DNA of 64,000 nucleotides. Origin: Ottowia sp. oral taxon 894 (GTDB taxonomy: Bacteria > Pseudomonadota > Gammaproteobacteria > Burkholderiales > Burkholderiaceae_C). Shown here in pieces: positions 32,101 to 40,014 of this stretch. Positions within the stretch are counted from its first letter, which is position 1; every line of letters starts with the position of its first letter. The notes beneath the pieces were generated by a model. That model had not been told where the DNA came from. It saw only the letters and a list, made by a program, of their open reading frames with translations, and made no database searches. Made by a program: the position numbers and the translations under genes. The DNA is taken from the NCBI RefSeq assembly GCF_001262075.1, contig NZ_CP012073.1:620001-684000 (forward strand), written 5' to 3'.

Positions 32101-33773
32101 TTGAAAGTGATGATCCTCGTTCCGTGTCCCGATGCAGAAGCCGTGACGGTGTTTTCGCCAGCGTTCACTCCGGTAGCAAAATAAGCCTCGCCATTGGCGT
32201 TCGCTTGGCGCTGGATCCCATTGAGCACCACGTTGGCACCCGCAATGGGCGCGCCGGCTTGCTCGCTGGCAACCACCACTTTCAGCGTACTGCCAGTCGC
32301 TCCGCGAACAAACTTCGGATCGAAACGCACCTGCTGACCTGCTTGCGCCGTAAAAGATGCTGTGACAGGCTGATAGCTTGAATAGGTGGCACGCAACGAC
32401 GCTGCACCAGGCGGTACGTTCGCCAAGGTGTATTCGCCATTCGCATTGGTGGTTGTGCTCAGTGCCCCGACGGTAATGACGGCATTGGCCGCATTGCGCC
32501 ATGCCACACCGTCATCAGAATATTGAGCGACCCCCGTGATGGTGACCGTGCTGGCGTTGCCGCCGCTGATCGCACGTAAAACGATGGTGCCAAGGTCCAA
32601 TGCCTGTCCCTTGGACAGCTGAATATCCGTCACGAGGCCAAGAAAGCCTGTGGCCTGAATCGAGACTCGGGCAGAGCCCTCGGCGAGTTGAGTGAAACTG
32701 AACCGACCTTGAGCATCAGTGATGGCCTGTGCTCCTGCAGGCGCCAATTGCACCGTGACCCCGACCAAGGGTTGCCGCGCTTCGTTGACAAGTTGCCCCG
32801 TCACACTGGCCAGATCAGGGTTAGTGGCTGGTTGAGCCGCCAGCCAGAGGGCGCGCAGCGCCAAGGCGGTAAGGTGTGGTTCACTCGCCCAACTGCCGTC
32901 TGCTCGTTGCGATTGGCGCAGGGTATCCAGAGCCGGCCTCACGGATGTCGCGTTGTCCAAGCCTGGCAGCACGGCCAGCAGCGCTTGAGCCGTGCGCAAA
33001 TCATCCCCCCACGCATGCTGCGCAGTTCGCTGATCCATCAGCCAAGTGCGCGCTTTGGTGAGCACGGCGCGAACAGCAGGCTGTTGCCGATACAAAGTCA
33101 AGGCCTGAACGGCCAATGCTGAGGTCACGACAGCATCACCATCGGGCATCAATGGCCATGCACCATCGACCTGCTGTGTGGCGGCCAGCCAGCCAAGGGC
33201 TTCGGACGCGGCTGCGCTGGATGCCCGGCTGGCGGCTAGGGCATGCAATGCCCAGGCGGTATCTTGCGGGTTGCCAGGATAGCCTGCGGCAGCGCCGAAG
33301 CTGCCGTCGGTGTTCTGCAGGGCGATCAGTGCGTCCAGCACAGCGGCATCAGCTGTGCCAGCCAGTTGGCGTGCCATGGCCCTGCGCGCCAAGTATTCGG
33401 TAGTGTCGGCAGAAAGGCTGTCGATAGCGCTGAACAGCGTGGAGGGCAGTGGCTGAATGGACAGTGCCTTGAGCGTACGTGCCGCTTCAGAGCGGGCTTG
33501 CAGTGGCAGCGCAGCAGAGGCTGGCTCGGACGCCAAGTGCCCATTGCTCTGGACTTGTGCCTGAAGCCAGCTAGCCCCGCGCTGCAATGCAGCATCGGCC
33601 GGTGTTTGCGCCTGCACCCGGGCATTGAAAACAGTGAACAGGCATATCAGCAGGAAGAAGCAAGCAGGCAAGCATTTCCTGATGCCCGGAAACAATGATG
33701 TCGCGTGATGCACTGCAAGCCTCCCCGTGCTGCCAAAGCGGTTGAATGGCTGACAAAGGCGATCATGAGCCAC
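29124..33773 (-). CDS. Giant cell-surface protein: prenyltransferase-like repeats, carboxypeptidase-regulatory repeats, IgGFc-binding domain
   Basis: 1549 residues. Signal peptide near CLPACFFLLICLFTVFNARV. Residues 55-320 are alpha/alpha-toroid squalene-cyclase/TED-like repeats (ALIALQNTDGSFGAAAGYPG, WLAATQQVDGAWPLMPDGD). From 325 to 900 lie several carboxypeptidase-regulatory-like beta domains (VTGQLVNEARQPLVGVTVQL, GVVTDADTALPLSGATVRVQ, YGTVLDAQSRRPVAGAKVVF). From about 910 to 1240 there is an IgGFc-binding-type domain (GTSGLVVSNDRRVNHDFSID, CDHLFSQIPPIQHWASEYIV). Two CARDB-like domains follow, and a C-terminal membrane anchor (GGLALLAVMLALAAGAARKR). The start is a GTG with no clear ribosome-binding site, so the N-terminus is uncertain. 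It is probably an adhesin or delivery scaffold. Confidence 0.78.
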   Translation of the reverse strand: MAHDRLCQPFNRFGSTGRLAVHHATSLFPGIRKCLPACFFLLICLFTVFNARVQAQTPADAALQRGASWLQAQVQSNGHLASEPASAALPLQARSEAARTLKALSIQPLPSTLFSAIDSLSADTTEYLARRAMARQLAGTADAAVLDALIALQNTDGSFGAAAGYPGNPQDTAWALHALAASRASSAAASEALGWLAATQQVDGAWPLMPDGDAVVTSALAVQALTLYRQQPAVRAVLTKARTWLMDQRTAQHAWGDDLRTAQALLAVLPGLDNATSVRPALDTLRQSQRADGSWASEPHLTALALRALWLAAQPATNPDLASVTGQLVNEARQPLVGVTVQLAPAGAQAITDAQGRFSFTQLAEGSARVSIQATGFLGLVTDIQLSKGQALDLGTIVLRAISGGNASTVTITGVAQYSDDGVAWRNAANAVITVGALSTTTNANGEYTLANVPPGAASLRATYSSYQPVTASFTAQAGQQVRFDPKFVRGATGSTLKVVVASEQAGAPIAGANVVLNGIQRQANANGEAYFATGVNAGENTVTASASGHGTRIITFNVQGRQNVILPITLAAASALPPNQTVLEGVVTDADTALPLSGATVRVQSTGLQALTDARGRYAVSASSGLAGSREILIEKPGYQSHAQTIALTAGAKHQFDVPLKAVARPGQPIELLLRVSNEATRQPIQGAQITLSGSNPHKVQTSASGEAQVTGVNAGTTQFRVTALGYDAVAFSVDLQAGQRYEIPIELKPAVVGSQRVYGTVLDAQSRRPVAGAKVVFSGSDSRETVADSQGRYEFASITAGRWNLSATATGYRGTSRGFDLQGSTQFDLLLTPERGNQGVDQTLRTIAVGHPNNSGGAVGYLFIFGTPGTSGLVVSNDRRVNHDFSIDASGVAEIMVPSSQFLSPSGAVLDKAMLVYASKPISASFLNRQQFTTDMSYLLDVPALGTSHRVMTWGNGIGYVQMSLTAVADGTVATITPAKSFTSGQAAGKAFDITLNKGQSVYYTAGSGSDLTGTLVQSSKPLAVFGGFQCSNVPSGVAYCDHLFSQIPPIQHWASEYIVPETARTDSVGNLVRILAHADGTQLTINGAVPIILNAGQIHEIETARDLHISASQPILVGQYLKGRTAAGTGDPAFSFIAGIRQTLRDYVFTAPVNLAKYDENFLNIAIPTKALGSLKLNGASVAAADFRVVAGTVYSTGRIAIAAGPGRISADEAFLATISGFSTDDSYHTIIGVDYSTGASSTDPVVTSIVAATDQPSYPAQTAARLQATVTNQGRNDANLQVVLRINDAQGSEVVRFARRALGNVAPGASAQHEEPWNTATYPAGSYTLIADLLNVRGEIVGTASTLFAIISGSGAAGAPKGALSVATDKAEYQPDDRVRLNTLARNLTANTLIDEARVMIHVQDPAGRQVFTHVHTLGQLNTTAIRASDVTQMLRNAPGGTYTVKARLLGNGNNLKRQASRSLFWPPFSKAYDVDVELASATTTFRVNGPAGAGDGITAVPATSPGGLALLAVMLALAAGAARKRNHRRADVATGQRSSQEDAQ

Positions 33774-33924
33774 TCAACTTAATCTTACAAAAATTGCGGA
33801 CCACAAAGATCTCGTGACTACTACTCTTTCCTGATCGCAAGCAGCTTTAAGTCCGGCATTGCCAATGCATGATAACTAGCCAGTTTCGCGTAGCAACAAA
33901 AAAGCTCTCTCACGAATACGCATC

Positions 33925-35733
33925 TCACGGCAGTTCTGCCCTGACCGCCTCCACCACATCCTGTTCCGTTTCCTGCTTGCTTTCCAGCAGGCGCCAGATG
34001 CCTTCATCGATCGTGCCCGAAACGAGTGGCACGATGACAAGCACGTCCCGCTTCTGACCCAAGCGATAGGCTCGATCCTCCGCCTGGCGCATCAGTGCCG
34101 GTGTCCATGGCAGCGAGGCGAAAGCCACATAGTTCGCCGCTGTCAGCGTGATACCTACGCCCGCCGCCGAGGTGGTCCCGATGAAAACCGTCACGTCCGG
34201 ATCGTTCTGGAACGCGTCAATCGCTTTCTGGCGCTTGGCGCCGGAATCGGCACCCACCAGGGTCACACAGGCAATGCCGGCGGCGACCAAAGCCGACTGC
34301 ATGGCCTCCACGGTAGCCATGTACTCGCAGAAGATGATGATCTTGTCGCCTTGCGCGAGGCTTTCAACGGTCTCGATCAGAAATGGCGTCTTCAGCGCCT
34401 CCAGGCATTGCCTCAGCCGGGTGATCTTGGGCATGGCCTGCAAGCTCATGTCGCTGTAGATCTGCCGATACGTGCCCAGCCCTTCGGCTGGCGAGATCCA
34501 CCGAACCTGTCGTGACTTGCCGCCCAGGTCCTTGAGCACGTCCTTGCGCCGGCGCAGCATCCAGCCCTGGAGTGCCGCCGCCAGCACGGCACGTCTGTCA
34601 CGATCACCCGTGTAAGCCTTGCGGAAATCCTTGAGCAGCATGCGTCCCAGCGGGTGGCCCGTCAGACGCAGCAGGGTATGCAGCTCGATCTCCCGGTTGA
34701 GCAGCGGCGTACCAGTGATGACGTAGCGGCGGGGAATGCGCGTCGCCATCACGAAGGCGTTGCGCGTGCGGCCGGCCTGATGCTCTTTCAGATAATGCGC
34801 CTCATCCACCGCCATGACCGCGAACCTCAGGCCTGTCTCGCGAACCAGGCCACCCAGGCGCTCATAATTCGCAATCACCCACTGACAGCCATACAGCGTG
34901 GCCACCACGGTCTGGCGGCTCTTGCCCAGACCCATGTCGTCACCCAGACAGGCGCCGCTTTGGCCCAGCAGGTGGCGCACACCGACGAGCTGGTAGTCCC
35001 GCAGGCCCGCGCTTTGCCCTGCTTCTGCCAACAGATCCTCATCGACTGGCAGCAGCCCGCTCTCATCCAGCTCGGCCGACAGAAAGCCCGTGCCGACAGG
35101 TTCCTGCGGTGCAGACTCCCCCCGCTCTGGCGTTGCGCCCGGAACCTGGATGGGAGAGCTGCCTGAGCCGGCCGCTGCCAGGCTTTCCAGCACCACAGGC
35201 TGCTCATGCACGAATACGAACTCGGGCGCCACGCCCGCCAGGCGTTGCAGCGATGCGAGGATCTTCTCAGCACCGCCCTGGATCTGCCAAGCCGCGGCCG
35301 GCTTGTGAAAACGCCCACCCAGCGCCCGCATGGCCTGCACGCAGGGCACGTCATAGGCAAAGCTCACCGCATGCTCGCCCTGGCCGGGGTGAACCAGGGG
35401 AAAGACCTGCACATCCAGCAGCTGGGTGAAGTAGTCCGGCTCAGGCGCGGCCAGGGCCGCCGTCAGCAGCCGGTCCGCGCCATCCAGGTCCACATGCTGG
35501 CCCGCGTAGAGCCGTTGCAGCCAGGCCAGGCACTGGCCCGCTTCCGCCAGATGCACCGTCCACATCCGCCGGCCGGGATGCCACCAGGCACCTGCCCTCG
35601 CCAGCTCTCGTCCCATGCCAGGCACGGCGTGCAGCTGCATGCCCAGCCGGCGACCATCGCTGACCGCGTGGATGAGCAGCTCAGGGGGACGCAGGGCAAT
35701 GGGGGAAAATAATTCTGGCAACTTGCGATTCAC
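33925..35733 (-). CDS. SNF2/DEAD-like DNA helicase of ICE backbone
   Basis: 602 residues. Superfamily 2 motifs: GDDMGLGKSRQTVVATL (Walker A), VMAVDEAHYLKEH (DEAH box), VITGTPLLNREIEL (motif III), LAQGDKIIIFCEYMATVEAM (motif IV) and MRQAEDRAYRLGQKRDVLVI (motif VI, as in SNF2 proteins). The N-terminal 200 residues hold HARP/SMARCAL1-like repeats (MQLHAVPGMGRELARAGAWW and FHKPAAAWQIQGG). Such ATPases remodel or anneal DNA at replication forks. I chose the GTG at 35733, which overlaps the upstream stop (GTGA). An extended frame to 35781 would run into the antisense zinc-ribbon gene. Confidence 0.85.
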   Translation of the reverse strand: MNRKLPELFSPIALRPPELLIHAVSDGRRLGMQLHAVPGMGRELARAGAWWHPGRRMWTVHLAEAGQCLAWLQRLYAGQHVDLDGADRLLTAALAAPEPDYFTQLLDVQVFPLVHPGQGEHAVSFAYDVPCVQAMRALGGRFHKPAAAWQIQGGAEKILASLQRLAGVAPEFVFVHEQPVVLESLAAAGSGSSPIQVPGATPERGESAPQEPVGTGFLSAELDESGLLPVDEDLLAEAGQSAGLRDYQLVGVRHLLGQSGACLGDDMGLGKSRQTVVATLYGCQWVIANYERLGGLVRETGLRFAVMAVDEAHYLKEHQAGRTRNAFVMATRIPRRYVITGTPLLNREIELHTLLRLTGHPLGRMLLKDFRKAYTGDRDRRAVLAAALQGWMLRRRKDVLKDLGGKSRQVRWISPAEGLGTYRQIYSDMSLQAMPKITRLRQCLEALKTPFLIETVESLAQGDKIIIFCEYMATVEAMQSALVAAGIACVTLVGADSGAKRQKAIDAFQNDPDVTVFIGTTSAAGVGITLTAANYVAFASLPWTPALMRQAEDRAYRLGQKRDVLVIVPLVSGTIDEGIWRLLESKQETEQDVVEAVRAELP

Positions 35734-36485
35734 AATGGTTTTTTCCCGGCCCCAACCCAATTCAGGAGGTCCAGATGGCACTTCGTCACTGCCAGGAATG
35801 CAATCACTCCATCAGCACAAGCGCTCAGTTTTGTCCCGCCTGCGGAAGCAGCGATCCATTTGGATGGAAACGCGCAGCCAAGAAACGGGAACTCTGGGGA
35901 CTGCTTCTGGCCAGTCTCATCATGTTGCTCTTGGGCCTGGCTCTCAAATTTGGCTGGATCAGCCTGCCAACGCTCAGTCAATACCTTCACAAGATCAGAT
36001 AGTGTCCTGAAATCCCTTTTCAGCTTCTTTCTGGCACTTGGCCACCATCCATTTATTTCCTGGCCTGGAGCCAGGCGAAATCTAAAGCCTCCCTGTCGAT
36101 CAAAAAAACCACCGATAATCCAGTAGTAGTGCAGATGCGGTTTAACGCGCGCCGCATCCTGCTCCAGATACATACTCAAGACCTGGGCAAAATCAAATCC
36201 CGACTCAAAAACCACATAAGGTGCGGCAAGACATGATATGAACCCGTGCCCTTCGCAGCTGGCAAACGTGGAGCAAACTCCGACCACGTTCAGTGAATCC
36301 ACCAAGCACCTGATTCGAGAGTCAATGACGTTTTCCGCCAGAGCCTGGACATAAGGGCGCGGAGCGCCATATGGAGTTCCGGGTTGCATGACGATTACTG
36401 ATGGCAACAAAGGGCGGGAGAGAAAGCCAAGCAAAGGCTGCCCGAGGGCATTTCCCCCAATGCCCTCAGAGGCGTTCTCTCCCAT
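35730..36485 (-). CDS. ICE-associated hypothetical protein, extended C-terminus
   Basis: 251 residues. The central part (SRIRCLVDSLNVVGVCSTFA, SCEGHGFISCLAAPYVVFES, HYYWIIGGFFDRQGGFRFRL) is the conserved portion of a family common in mobile elements. The last 80 residues (from about QADPAKFESQ on) are antisense to a well-formed zinc-ribbon gene on the plus strand and look like read-through. The stop overlaps the helicase start (GTGA), which argues that the frame is translated to the end. Function unknown. Confidence 0.6.
   Translation of the reverse strand: MGENASEGIGGNALGQPLLGFLSRPLLPSVIVMQPGTPYGAPRPYVQALAENVIDSRIRCLVDSLNVVGVCSTFASCEGHGFISCLAAPYVVFESGFDFAQVLSMYLEQDAARVKPHLHYYWIIGGFFDRQGGFRFRLAPGQEINGWWPSARKKLKRDFRTLSDLVKVLTERWQADPAKFESQAQEQHDETGQKQSPEFPFLGCAFPSKWIAASAGGTKLSACADGVIAFLAVTKCHLDLLNWVGAGKKPL
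35775..36002 (+). CDS. Zinc-ribbon membrane protein on the opposite strand
   Basis: 75 residues with an excellent AGGAGGT ribbon-binding site, that is, a Shine-Dalgarno sequence five bases before the ATG. MALRHCQECNHSISTSAQFC then PACGSSDPFG is a classic CxxC...CxxC zinc ribbon, followed by a membrane helix (LWGLLLASLIMLLLGLALKF). It is fully antisense to the C-terminal third of the 35730-36485 gene. It looks like a genuine insertion of a small gene into the ICE backbone. Confidence 0.72.
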   Translation: MALRHCQECNHSISTSAQFCPACGSSDPFGWKRAAKKRELWGLLLASLIMLLLGLALKFGWISLPTLSQYLHKIR

Positions 36486-36488
36486 GAA

Positions 36489-36716
36489 TCACGTTCTGGC
36501 CGCATAGAACCTGTGGCCGTTTTCATTCCTGCACTTGACGCGGCCATCCGCCACCAGCTGCAACAACGCCATCTGCGTTGTTTCCCTGCCCCACCCCGTG
36601 GCTTTTGTCAGGCGATCCAGCGTATCCGGCTCGATTGAAATTAGCTTGAAAAGCGTTTCCTTTTTCGCCTGGGGGCTTTCATTTTCCCTGCTGACCGGTT
36701 GAATTGAATTGGACAT
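36489..36716 (-). CDS. Small winged-helix protein
   Basis: 75 residues: KETLFKLISIEPDTLDRLTK, ATGWGRETTQMALLQLVADG, RVKCRNENGHRFYAA. A compact winged helix, probably a DNA-binding accessory protein or regulator. It lies between ssb and the gene above, three bases from it, in the ICE replication operon. Confidence 0.65.
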   Translation of the reverse strand: MSNSIQPVSRENESPQAKKETLFKLISIEPDTLDRLTKATGWGRETTQMALLQLVADGRVKCRNENGHRFYAART

Positions 36717-36784
36717 TTTGGCTCCTTGCTTTGGAAACTGGCGATGCCTTGACCAAGGAGTCCATTCACTCTATTTTTTTGCTT

Positions 36785-37171
36785 TTATTCGCTGTTTTCC
36801 CGGCTCTTGGGTGTGGCAAACGTGATTGACTCGATGCGGGTCAGCTGCAGGGCAACATCCTCGGCCACCACCTTGATGACCTGCACCTCCGTGCCATCCT
36901 CATTGCGCGCCTGGAATTCCCGTTCCTCGCCAATGACCAGTACCCGCGCGCCCTTGCGCAGCAGCTTGGCACAGGCCTCGGCCTTGGCGCCGTAGATTTC
37001 GACCTCGCGCCAGAACCCGCCAACCTGCTCCACGTCACCCGCATCGTTCTGGCCGAAGCGGGCAAACATGACGCGCATGGTTGCCACCACGAAATCACCA
37101 TTGCGCCCGGCCACAGTCTTCAGATGTGGTGAGTCGCCCAGATTGCCTTTGCCGATAAAGAGGTTCTGCAT
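36785..37171 (-). CDS. ssb: Single-stranded DNA-binding protein
   Basis: 128 residues, an OB-fold SSB of the short ICE type. The ATG at 37171 has AAGGATG upstream. Motifs MQNLFIGKGNLGDSPHLKTV, FVVATMRVMFARFG, GGFWREVEIYGAKAEACAKL, LRKGARVLVIGEEREF. It has no acidic C-terminal DDDIPF tail, so it may not recruit the host partners of SSB. Conserved neighbour of the PFL_4669 and DUF3158-like genes in PFGI-1 type elements. Confidence 0.9.
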   Translation of the reverse strand: MQNLFIGKGNLGDSPHLKTVAGRNGDFVVATMRVMFARFGQNDAGDVEQVGGFWREVEIYGAKAEACAKLLRKGARVLVIGEEREFQARNEDGTEVQVIKVVAEDVALQLTRIESITFATPKSRENSE

Positions 37172-37258
37172 TTGCCATCCTTCTTGCGGTGCGGTTTCCC
37201 AGGACATGACGGCTGCACCACGACCGACATATCCGCATGACTGCGCCGTGCTCCCCTG

Positions 37259-37678
37259 TCAGGGCGGCACCGGCCGCGCGTACAGCCGCATTTCGCTGGC
37301 GCTCGCGCGTGCCTGCAGGCTCCGGCAAGCCTTGCGCACCTGCAGATGCCTCGCATTGGCCTCCATCGCCTGCCGGGCCAGTTGCGCATACCAGCTGCGC
37401 AGCGGTTCGGCATAGGACTGGTAACGAGTGGCGCCCTCGTCCCATGACAGGTGACGCTTGCGCCCGCTGACCTCGCGCCAGCGCAGGAACACGTAGCCGG
37501 TGGCGTGCCGCTGATGCAGCATCAGGTACAGCTGGGCGCCCGCCACCGCCTTGCTGGCCGCAGCCAAGGCCCGCATGTCCTGCTCCACCGTGTCAAGCTT
37601 GGCGTGGGCCTGACGCAGCTCATGACGGATGCCCCTACCCGTAAAGGCCTTTGTGTCAACGTGCTCTTGACACTTCAT
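37259..37678 (-). CDS. DUF3158-like ICE protein
   Basis: 139 residues from the ATG at 37678. Helical: ELRQAHAKLDTVEQDMRALA, AGAQLYLMLHQRHATGYVFL, RWREVSGRKRHLSWDE. Its position between ssb and the PFL_4669-family gene, and its size, fit the DUF3158 family. The assignment rests as much on context as on sequence. A role in DNA replication or processing of the element is likely. Confidence 0.62.
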   Translation of the reverse strand: MKCQEHVDTKAFTGRGIRHELRQAHAKLDTVEQDMRALAAASKAVAGAQLYLMLHQRHATGYVFLRWREVSGRKRHLSWDEGATRYQSYAEPLRSWYAQLARQAMEANARHLQVRKACRSLQARASASEMRLYARPVPP

Positions 37679-37855
37679 GCTGCTTTCCGGGTCCGATGCC
37701 TGCCGCCCACGATTGACCGTCTCGCCCTGCCGCAGCCTGGTGCCCACTGCCCTTTCGATACCCTGCCCTTTCAAAACAACGCCCTTTCCTGACGAACGCC
37801 TTGCATTGCCGCAGCTTCCTGCCTGCACAGATACCGCTGAATCAGCACACGCACC

Positions 37856-38992
37856 TCAGATCAGCCCTGCATCAGATTCCTGCGTCTCCCCGGCCGGAAC
37901 GACCTGATCCAGCCCTTGTTCTGCCTCCTGCAGTTGCGCACCAACCGTTTGCAGCAGCTGCCGCTCGGCCACAGAGATTTGCAGGCGACGCCGTGAATGA
38001 CGCGGCTGCAGTCGCGCGGTGAACACCTCGCTGGGCACGGTCCCGAATACGCCTGATGCAAACTCCACGCGCTTTGCAGCCTCCTCGCCTGCCTCTGGCA
38101 CGAAATCGGCCCGGCATAGCCGTCTTACCTCCTCACGGGTGAGCCAGCGGTCGAAACGGGTGGTCTCGTTGAAAACGCGCCGGATGAAGCGCGTCATCTC
38201 CGTGATGGACTGCCGGACCTGCTCGTCAGAGCGCAGGTTCTTGCGTGCCAGGGTCTTTTGCAGGCGCACGTAGTAGTCGAAATCCACGATGAGACTGGAG
38301 ACGGCGTAGCCATACGGCGAGCGGTATCCCAGGTTCAGCACCTTGGGCTCAGCCGATTGCAGCAGCGAATAGTTCAGCCCCTTCTTGCGCTGCTCCGCCA
38401 GCAGCTCGGTGGCTTCACGGGTTTCACGGGCCAGCCGCTTCTCGATCTCCTTGATCGTCTGTTCGTGACGCAGCAGTGCCCAGTCGGCATAGGGGTTGTC
38501 ATTGCCAGTGAGCAGCCACAGGCCGCGCAGCGCAGCCGCCACCCGCTTGCCGCCCACGATGGGTGCGGCCTCCTTGCCCGGCTCCCGCATGCGGCCCATG
38601 AACATGCGGAACGCTTCCTTGGTGTGCAGCGTCATCTGGTCCACGCCGTCATCCACCAGCGCGCCCAGCTGGTCCATGCCGCGTGCCTCCTCGGTCGGCA
38701 CGATGGCCTCCGCACCCTTGCGGGCATCGAACTGCCTGCGCATGTTTTCCAGGCGCTCCTTGCGGTCTTCCAGCTCGATGTAGCTGTCGTATAGCGGGTC
38801 GCTTTCCGGCATCTCGCCTGCCATGAATCCGGCCAGCGCCGCTTCCTCTCCCGCAATGCTGTAGCCGTCGGGGAACGGAGAGTTCGGCTCCGTCACGAAG
38901 CCGGTTCCTGATGCCGGAGGCACCATTGCGGCATCCTCCTGGGCGGGTTTTGCTGCGGCAGGCTTGCTGCCGCCTGTTTTCCTGGTAGCCAT
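37856..38992 (-). CDS. Integrating conjugative element protein, PFL_4669 family
   Basis: 378 residues from the ATG at 38992. The core matches TIGR03761: LHTKEAFRMFMGRM, GGKRVAAALRGLWLLTGNDN, PYADWALLRHEQTIKEIEKR, LNLGYRSPYGYAVSSLIVDF, DYYVRLQKTLAR and FTARLQPRHSRR. It is one of the best markers of SPI-7/PFGI-1 type ICEs; its biochemical role is unknown. The N-terminal 60 residues are Pro/Ala-rich and disordered. Confidence 0.88.
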   Translation of the reverse strand: MATRKTGGSKPAAAKPAQEDAAMVPPASGTGFVTEPNSPFPDGYSIAGEEAALAGFMAGEMPESDPLYDSYIELEDRKERLENMRRQFDARKGAEAIVPTEEARGMDQLGALVDDGVDQMTLHTKEAFRMFMGRMREPGKEAAPIVGGKRVAAALRGLWLLTGNDNPYADWALLRHEQTIKEIEKRLARETREATELLAEQRKKGLNYSLLQSAEPKVLNLGYRSPYGYAVSSLIVDFDYYVRLQKTLARKNLRSDEQVRQSITEMTRFIRRVFNETTRFDRWLTREEVRRLCRADFVPEAGEEAAKRVEFASGVFGTVPSEVFTARLQPRHSRRRLQISVAERQLLQTVGAQLQEAEQGLDQVVPAGETQESDAGLI

Positions 38993-39032
38993 GTTGGTAA
39001 TCCTTGCGTAAAGCGGTTGAAACGTTTCCGGC

Positions 39033-39641
39033 TCAGGGCTGCGCGTGCCCGGTGGCTGCAGAGCGGGCCAGCAGCCAGGCATTCACCCTGCGGTCAGCCC
39101 AGGGCCAGAGGACAAAATGAATCCAGACGGCGGCAAAAGCCGAGGCAAGGCAAATGCCGCTCAGCAGCCAGATGGCGTGCTGATCGAGGAGGAGAAAGCC
39201 GCCGGACTGGCAGCTTCCCAGCACCAACCGCGCCGCCGTGTCCGTGTGGTCCTGCCCGCCAATGCCATGCCAGATGACTGGTAGCATCAGCACAGCGAGC
39301 ATGGTGACGGCCCGGTGCCCGCCCTGCATCGCGACGGCTGCTGCCTTGTGGCGATGGATATTCAGCCCAGTCCCTGCGCCACGCTTCAGGCCCGGCATCG
39401 CATGGCGAAGCTCAAACACCGCCAACCCTGCCAAGCCTGTCAGGAAAACCAGGACACCCATGAGCATCAATGCCAGCCCCATGACATCCAGGGTTTGAGA
39501 AGGACTGCACATGCCAATCAGCGTCCCGGAAGTCATCTGCTCCGCCCTGGTCATCTGTGGACTTGTCGTTGCTGCCGCAGTCGTGGCGGCGCTTATCAAG
39601 ACGGATAGCACCGAGACAGAGAAGTAGCCAGCGCGGCGCAT
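39033..39641 (-). CDS. Membrane protein with signal peptide
   Basis: 202 residues from the ATG at 39641. A signal peptide (AGYFSVSVLSVLISAATTAA), then three hydrophobic segments (TLDVMGLALMLMGVLVFLTG, AVTMLAVLMLPVIW, IWLLSGICLASAFAAVWIHF). It sits inside the cytoplasmic replication gene row, between the winged-helix and PFL_4669 genes, as an insertion into the backbone. No family recognised. Confidence 0.65.
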   Translation of the reverse strand: MRRAGYFSVSVLSVLISAATTAAATTSPQMTRAEQMTSGTLIGMCSPSQTLDVMGLALMLMGVLVFLTGLAGLAVFELRHAMPGLKRGAGTGLNIHRHKAAAVAMQGGHRAVTMLAVLMLPVIWHGIGGQDHTDTAARLVLGSCQSGGFLLLDQHAIWLLSGICLASAFAAVWIHFVLWPWADRRVNAWLLARSAATGHAQP

Positions 39642-39642
39642 C

Positions 39643-40014
39643 TCACGGCTCCTCAGCCACGTTGCTGTTGACGTGATCCAGGAATGGAAACCCATCAGCG
39701 CGCAACCCAGGCAGAAAGGGACTGACGGGCTGCCGCAGCAGAGCCATCACTGCGTCGCGGTCCACTTTGATGTGGGTGCGGTAATTGGAGTGAACTTGAA
39801 CCTCCAACAAACCCCAATCCACCATTCGATCCAATGACCGCTGAACCTGTTTTTTCTCAACTCTGCCACCTAGGTAGTCAAGGGAAATCTTGGCGGCAGT
39901 GGTCTTGAAGTCCACCTCATCCGCATGCTGATGCAGCGCGACATAGAGCACCGATGCATCTACGTAATTTCGAAGACGGTGCATTAACTCAATAAAAAGA
40001 TATTGGCTTTCCAT
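39643..40014 (-). CDS. Winged-helix protein beside the replication gene
   Basis: 123 residues: FIELMHRLRNYVDASVLYVA, TTAAKISLDYLGGRVEKKQV, QRSLDRMVDWGLLEVQVHSN, VDRDAVMALLRQPVSPFLPG. The wHTH fold is clear. It is one base from the downstream membrane-protein gene and follows 300 bases of repeats. It may bind those repeats to control replication or copy number (inference). Confidence 0.65.
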   Translation of the reverse strand: MESQYLFIELMHRLRNYVDASVLYVALHQHADEVDFKTTAAKISLDYLGGRVEKKQVQRSLDRMVDWGLLEVQVHSNYRTHIKVDRDAVMALLRQPVSPFLPGLRADGFPFLDHVNSNVAEEP

